Assembly: GCA_029721515.1 (NCBI GenBank)
Contig: CM056569.1
Location: 17,050,507 to 17,114,506, forward strand
DNA from: Synanceia verrucosa
Lineage: Eukaryota; Chordata; Actinopteri; Perciformes; Synanceiidae
DNA: 64,000 nucleotides
Reading direction: 5' to 3'
In this document: positions 57,943 to 64,000 of the stretch, piece by piece
Layout: the number at the start of each line of letters is the position of its first letter
Position numbering within the stretch: position 1 is the stretch's first letter
Made by a program: the position numbers and the translations under genes
The notes under the pieces: generated by a model
Told to the model about the DNA's origin: nothing
What the model saw: only the letters and a program-made list of their open reading frames with translations
Database searches by the model: none

Positions 57943-58146
57943 TGGGAGTTCGCCCACCCAGTCTACATGTGTTTTGTGGACTTGGAGAAGGCCTTCGACT
58001 GCATCGCTCAGGGAGTCCTGTGGGGGGTGCTCCGGGAGTATGGGGTACCAGACCCCTTGATATGGGCTGTTCGGTCCCTGTACGACCTGTGTTTGGTCTG
58101 CATTGCTGGCAGTAAGTCGGATTCTTTTCCAGTGAAAGTTGGACTC
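57943..58146 (+). pseudogene. LINE reverse transcriptase fragment
   Basis: Sixty-eight codons in one frame read WEFAHPVYMCFVDLEKAFD, then GVLWGVLREYGVPDPLIWAV, then RSLYDLC, then IAGSKSDSFPVKVGL. The Asp of FVDLEKAFD is the first metal-binding Asp of reverse transcriptases (block A). The region after RSLYD is two or three residues short of the usual form, and the sequence diverges before the RQGCPLSP block, so both ends are truncated and the YADD-type block is absent. It is a relic of a fish non-LTR retrotransposon, and I do not assign the clade. It is not clearly part of the same element as the LINE fragment at 56080, which is on the other strand. Confidence 0.88.
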
Positions 58147-58149
58147 TGG

Positions 58150-59429
58150 GAGCCACTTTTTTGTTATACACCAAGAGAATATTTTTTCTATAACCTTAAT
58201 CACGTGCTGTGAGTGCCTATGCAGAACCATGAAACATTAAACAACATGCTAGTCACTATGAGCAGATATTGTATTGAACATTGCAGTCTGCAGCCTGTAA
58301 AGGCCCACAGCAGACAACATGCTGGACCTCTGACAACATTAATTCGAGCAGTAATTACATTTCATGTGCTTCATGGGATGGTGTTGCACGATGAAGCAGT
58401 GTCTTGTTGGAGCAGTGCTCACGGCTTCTTCACTGAACAGCTCTGGTGAAGAGAGAGGTCCCAGGACCTGAAAGTAACAGCGTTGAGCTGAAGGGAGATC
58501 TCTCAAATCTCATATCCCTTTTCCAAGAAGTCGGCCAGCTGCACAGAGAGCTCAGAGTGTGTTACGCCAGGGTCCTCCCTGCTTCCAAAGCCTGCTCTCT
58601 AGTCACTTTCCTGAAAATTGAGCAACATTTGGAGTGCATATGGAGCCAGCAGGAAGTGAATTTGCAGATAGGCAGCACTGGCTCCAGCCTGATGATCCTG
58701 TCATCCTGTCATTGAGCTCAGTTCTATCGACCAGACTTGGGTTCTGTCCCAGTCCCTTGGTGAGAATCGGAAACAGAGATCAGACAGCATGAGCACTCAA
58801 CAGATGTTAAAGGGATTGTTACTCATTTCACGTCTTGTTCGCAGGTTTTGTCCAGAAATGATGATTCACTGATTCACGTCTCCCTCTCTGGAGCACTGAG
58901 GACGATCCAGTGCTGCATCTTAATTCAAGCCATGTTCTTGGCTTGTTTGAAAAAAGCCAAAGAAATGGAGAGCCCCCCGAAGGTCTTTGTTTATGATAGG
59001 AAATTGATTGCCGCTTGTTATTATGTGGCTTCTATTCAATTGCAGAGCTGGAAAGAAAAGGTAGGAGTGATGTGAAGGAAGGCCCTCATTGGAGCTAACT
59101 GAGTTGGACTTAATTCCAATCACACTCTCTCTCCACAGAATAGAAGAGATGGAAACATTTTTTGGGTTGACAGAAATTTGGGGGGAACTTCCTGAGTATA
59201 GGTCTTCTCATGGCCCATATGTGCTCCATAATGCATATATTTCATCTTTTACTGTATGTTGTGTTACTGAGACAGGATGTAAATGTGTGTCAGATCTCTA
59301 TACAAGCTGTTTATAAACACGGTCGCGTAGTGCACTGGGATTCCCCAATCGGTGGGATTTCCCCAGAATGATGAAAGACTAAATCGCATACGCGCTCCTA
59401 TTAAAGATGATGTCGCCTTGATGGGCACC
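58150..59429. other. Non-coding stretch, no gene seen
   Basis: The 89-codon plus frame at 58446-58715 reads as plausible protein but has no recognised family and no splice context. Confidence 0.45.
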
Positions 59430-59675
59430 TGTGGCTGTGGTAGTGGTAGAGCGATTCGTTCGAATCCCGGCTCCCCCGAGGTGCATGTCGAGGTGTCCTT
59501 GAGCAAGATACTGAACCCCAAATTCCTCCTGAGGAGCTGTTAGCGCCTTGCATGGCAGCCTCTGGCGTCAGTGTATGAATGTGTGTGTGAATGGGTGAGT
59601 GGGAAATGTTGTGTAAACCGCTTTGAGCTGTAGACTGGAAAAGCGCTATACAAATGCAACACCATTTACCATTTT
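59430..59675 (+). mobile_element. tRNA-derived SINE, second family
   Basis: The head GTGGCTGTGGTAGTGGTAGA is followed after a shortened anticodon region by the B box GTTCGAATCCCGG. The body has GTGTCCTTGAGCAAGATACT and ACCCCAAATTCCTCCTGAGG, and the tail is CGCTTTGAGCTGTAGACTGG and GCGCTATACAAATGCAAC. Remnants of the same family lie at 9358, 17786 and 32671. Confidence 0.85.
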
Positions 59676-60639
59676 ATCATTTGATTAAATACAATCTCTG
59701 TCCTTCAGAGATCGTTCACTGGAGATCAACAGGAAGTCTGATCTTATGAGTGATCAGCTCTGCAGCTCTGGAGCTTCACACTGACAGCCTGACAGGCTGC
59801 TCAGTGACTAAAGCAGGACAAGACAGACAGCTACATCAACGTCATCGGGTAAATAGCGAGTCGACACGGCTCGACTTTCACACTGTGGCGTTGATGCGAG
59901 TTTTTCGTGCAGTGTGAAGGGGGCTACAGTTTGCTGTACATTTACATTTGGAAGGCTACCTATGGAAGCCAAAACTGTCCTCACTTTCCAAGTTGAGAGC
60001 ATCAGTGTTAAATTATTTTTTTTTACACTGATTTTGGTCTATAGTATGGTTTATTAGGCATTCATTGTTTTTTTTGCTCATGAAAAATGACAACATGCTC
60101 AGAGCTGCTATGTTTGTTTATATCACTCTTGAGAATAAATTAATAGTGAAAAATATATACAATCAAATCCTAATAGTTAAAAACTACAGGTGGTCCTATT
60201 ACAGTAGACTACCTGAAATAATATGGACCTCCTGGCTACAATAATTATATTTACGAGCAAAAATGGCAGGACATAAACGTAACACGAGGGCCTCGTTTAT
60301 TTTTATTTCGTATCACCTAAAGCACCTAAGAGTTTGGTTCACATGCTTGTTTTTCCGTTTAGTTGGGGAGAAATTACAGCTGACTGCCCCTTAGACAGCG
60401 TGGAATTCATTAATGACCAGTAGCTTTGCATAAAGGTTGGTCATATGAATCATTTTGTTCTTTTAAATAAATGTTGTTTTTTTTCAAATTAATCAGATTG
60501 TTTTCCTTACCTGAAGCAAGTGTTTGAGGACAGATGATTTCTCATGCTAGGCAGGTTGTATTATGTGCTATTATTATAGAAATAACATTGTAGGAATGCT
60601 CTGATTATTTGACCACTGAAATTATTTGGCAGAAAATTG

Positions 60640-60668
60640 CAAAAAAGAAAAAAAAAAGAAAAAAAAAG
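60640..60668. repeat. A-rich tract
   Basis: A near-homopolymer of A with scattered G, possibly the poly-A of an old retroposon. Confidence 0.6.
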
Positions 60669-62070
60669 GCCAAATGAGTAAAAAGACTATAATGAGAATA
60701 ATTACTTTTTTTGTTCATAGTGAATGAGGTGTGTATGCACGTGCTTCCCAAATGCAGCATGTCAGCACTGTGGAAGCATTTTAAAGTGTGAAAACAGCGA
60801 ACAGCATGCAGAATATGAGACGGAGGAAGTTCCTCCTCCCAGCAGCTCATCCACTCCGTCCATGGCTGACGTCTATGAGAAGAAAAGTTTGCCGGTGCCA
60901 TATCAAAAGGGAACACTAAAAAGATCATGGCATTCATCACTTTGGACGACCAACCAGTCTCCTTGTAGAAATCTTTGGCTGCTAGAGCACACTGAGCCCT
61001 GTCACATCTTTCCCAGTGAGATTTCTCAGACTGAGCTCACCTCAGATGTACAACAGAGCAGATAAAATTTATATCTTTTCAGCAGTCAGTTATTAAGCTG
61101 GTATAGTCTATTCAGGTGATTTATTTTGCTAGATTAATTCTAAAAGTTATACTGTGGTTTATTTTGGTAATGTCTGCCAGCAGGTTTAAAGTGGTCAAGG
61201 TTTGATAAATATTTTAAATTGTAGTATTTGGAATTGGAAAACAAAAAAATCACACTCTTTTAGGGTTTAGGACTTATGACTGATGAATCCTGTTCATCCT
61301 CTGTCTAGACGATGTTCTATGAGTAACAGCTGGTCACCCTGTACATGTCGTCCTGTACAGGTCAAGGAGCATTTTGCTAAGAAACATCCACCCCCAGAGT
61401 CTGAATTTCTGCTGCACCACTAAATTCTGCACCAACTATTTGCCTTAAATACATCATTATTATTATTTTGACTTGTTTTCATTTAGAAAGACATAGTGTC
61501 TTTGGGTTTTCAGAAAAGCGCTCGATAAATAAAATCTATTGTTGTTATTTGGTAAAGAAGAAGAAAAAAGAAAAGAAGAATTTGCTAGAGCTTTTGTCCA
61601 CTCCAGACTTCCTCTCCATAGCAACGGCTTTAAAGCTGGTTTATTACTACATTGGTTTTACTTTGGTAGCTTTATCCATGGTGGTGGAAAAGAGATTTCA
61701 GGATCACAGGTTGGAGTCCATCCTCTAGCTAAGTCAGATGCATCAACATGCAGCAACACGATCCATCAGACTGGCTCCCTGGTTCAACTACCAAGTAAAG
61801 TACTCGCCGTAATCAGTGTGGCGTTTTCCTTGAAAAGTAATAATTAGCTCGCTACCTCCAAACAAAGTACCCACTAATCTGACCAGACGCTTTTTTGCTA
61901 CGTGTCTTGATTATATTAGCTGACATAATTTGGACCCGTTATTGGACCTGTTATTTAGTTGATTACGATTTTTATTGTAACTCTACTGAACCTACAGCAG
62001 AGCTTCAAAAATAAAACCAAATCATTGGGATCTGTTGTTTCTTTAAGAACCTTAACGATACAAAAAAATG

Positions 62071-62126
62071 TAATTTCCCTCATTGAGGGATTAATAAAGG
62101 AATTCTTCTTCTTCTTCTTCTTCTAC
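62071..62126 (+). mobile_element. LINE/SINE 3'-tail with (TTC)n
   Basis: GTAATTTCCCTCATTGAGGG is followed by ATTAATAAAGGAA and then six TTC units. The same tail in reverse is at 32116. It is a retroposon 3' end whose coding part is missing. Confidence 0.65.
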
Positions 62127-64000
62127 AGTGTGGATTCGCACTATCTTCCCATGGAATCAAAATTTGTGACAAATAAACAGTCCCTCCCTACCTACCTGTA
62201 GCTTACAGTTTACAGGAAACACACTGTTATGTGGTGTAAAAGGAATGAACAGTGCTATAAATTTGATCCAAGTCTGCTGGGTGTTTTCTGTGAATCCCTC
62301 AAGTGTATTAAAGCAGCTTGAATCCAACATGAATGGTGGAATCTGTTTAATGTTCCCTCTCTTTGCACCGTATCAGAGCTGTGTTATGTAAGTTACCGCT
62401 AATGCAAGCGAAACATGCTATTCATTAAAGAGATCGCCAGCAGATCAACCACGAATCACTTTGGCATTCATAAATATAACTTTTGATAAGAAGTGTATGT
62501 TTGATATGGGTCTGTAGGTGTTGTACAGCATGTTTAATGTTTATGGAGGAGCGATAGTGGGAGCTAAAACATTCAGGGGTCGTGACATCTGAAGCAGAAC
62601 GCTGGTGTCCTTAAATGTGCACAGAAACAGCTTCAGAATGCATTATTATGGTCTGTTATGGTTTCATATGAGCTCAAAATCTCACCCCCAGAACGAGCAC
62701 ATTTTCATTAACCTCTCCACCCACACAGAGGGACAGAGTCTTATATGTTTAGCAGTTGTAAGATGATATGGTTGTATCCATAGCTACAGGCGCCCTCCTC
62801 TCCACGCTGCACCCCTCCCCTTTCAAACTCTGGAGGTCTGTTTCGGGGATTAGTGGCTGTTTGGGAGCTCGGCACTCGCAGCAATGTAACGATTCAGCAT
62901 GCAATCCACAGGAAACACACAGAGGACATGTTTTAATTTGTCACCTCACCAGCTCTCCGCCCGCCGTCAGTGCAGGGAGCAGCCAAAGCCCCTTCAGAAG
63001 AAACTCCTTTACTCTCTGTTCCATTTCGTGGGCTTTTATGTTATAATCCACTGTCAGCTCCACTCATACATCTGATCTGGGCTCAGGGTTCAGGAGGGAG
63101 TGTTAATCTGTGTCTGGTTGTTCTTGTGCTTCTTTTTGCACGATGACCAAATGTTCTGGGACGCACAGAAAGACATTTGAAATCCTCCAGAGTGAGGATA
63201 GTTCACCGTTCTTTATTAATAGTTTCAGGTTAGGACTAGGGTTTCCAGTTAGGATGAATACAGTCAACATTCACCATAGACAAGGCGAAATTATAAAAAT
63301 ACAGTCCAAAGAGGAAAGAGCGTCTCAGAGTGTTAGAAAGGCTCAGAAACAGCATCAGAGTGTGTGTTTGGATTTTCATGTCATTCTGTCCACATTCTGG
63401 ACAGCTGCTTGACATATTCTGTTTTTCCTTGATCGATCTTGATCAATATGTTTTTGTTTTGTTGTGTTTGTTTGCTGCATTTTGACTGTGATTGCGCCTA
63501 CCATGGACAGTCAGAATTTGTCTGCCTCCACCAGTGAACCTTATGTTGAAAAACCTGTATTTGATTATGAACGTTTTACTCATTACCTAACCTTAACATA
63601 CTGTGACATAGGCAGATACTGAAGCAGAAGGAGAAGTGTATCTATATATATAACGGTGGAGTCGGCCAGTATCAGCATTTGGTGTGGAGGTAGGACATAG
63701 ACAAATAAAACCCCCCAAAATAGAACTTCCATCCAGCATTACAAATTTGTTATTAGCCTCTACACCCCACCCTTTTATATTTTCTTTTGACAAATAAAAC
63801 CTGATTAGAAGCACATCCTTGACTCTCCAAAGCAAACAGAACAAATGGATTGTGAAGCCTTTTCGGCTGCATAAAGCCTGCATAAATAAGACAGAAAAAA
63901 GCGTAATTGTCAAAGCAACCACAGTCTGTATTCAAACCAGATCCAGTGAAGCCATGAAAACACAAGTTCTAGTGGGGATAGTGCATCTGGGCTGCAGCTG

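Larger units (their letters stand above)
59676..64000. other. Non-coding stretch, no gene seen
   Basis: Apart from the A-rich tract and the tail fragment listed separately, only short frames are present. A foldback TTTCACACT / AGTGTGAAG lies at 59876-59920. GC-balanced parts at 60720-61060 and 62770-63090 have frames without any domain. Confidence 0.45.

Noticed and set aside
1..64000. A multi-gene novel system (defence, biosynthetic or mobile cassette)
   Set aside because: No linked intact genes exist in the window. Its content is transposon debris, tandem repeats and one or two isolated exon-like frames.

Overview
The window looks like a non-coding stretch of a vertebrate nuclear genome, most likely a percomorph-type teleost fish. 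It is moderately AT-rich and its open frames are short and unlinked. It carries many short DNA transposons typical of fish: hAT-type MITEs with TAG-starting inverted repeats and 8-bp target duplications, TTAA-type MITEs, and Tc1-like remnants. It also has two families of tRNA-derived SINEs and a few LINE fragments. There is no operon, CRISPR array, rRNA or intact tRNA gene, and no complete protein-coding gene.

The only convincing cellular coding feature is a first coding exon at 5956-6085 (+). It encodes a 43-residue N-terminus with a signal peptide, lies in a CpG-richer patch, and ends at a good splice donor in phase 1. I saw no following exon, so most or all of 6.1-64 kb may be the first intron of that gene or intergenic DNA. 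A short minus-strand frame at 44893-45093 encodes the N-terminal part of a THAP zinc finger and is either an orphan exon or a transposon or gene fragment.

Layout. 0-5.8 kb: upstream sequence with decayed repeats, one truncated SINE and trinucleotide tracts. 5.8-7.7 kb: promoter-like patch, first exon, then a 36-bp minisatellite. 8.0-16.5 kb: a MITE with a GC-rich insert, a TTAA-MITE, a full SINE and hAT MITEs. 17.4-22.5 kb: GA and AT/GC alternating repeats and two more copies of the 13.9-kb MITE family. 23.4-29.8 kb: the densest transposon cluster, with a hAT MITE nested in another, a truncated MITE, a Tc1 transposase remnant, a TTAA-MITE, a SINE and another hAT element. 32-41.6 kb: SINE and LINE tails, two hAT MITEs, and a MITE with interleaved inverted repeats. 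44.9-49.4 kb: the THAP fragment and another MITE. 50.4-51.6 kb: a compound (CA)n minisatellite. 53-59.7 kb: a Tc1 helix-turn-helix remnant, two LINE reverse-transcriptase-protein fragments and two SINEs. 59.7-64 kb: mostly unassigned.

The elements do not work together as a system. Several insertions can be defined to the base from their target duplications, and those are the firmest results. I found no clear new biological system. The items most worth a check are the orphan signal-peptide exon, the interleaved foldback MITE at 41.2-41.6 kb, the THAP fragment and the two minisatellites.
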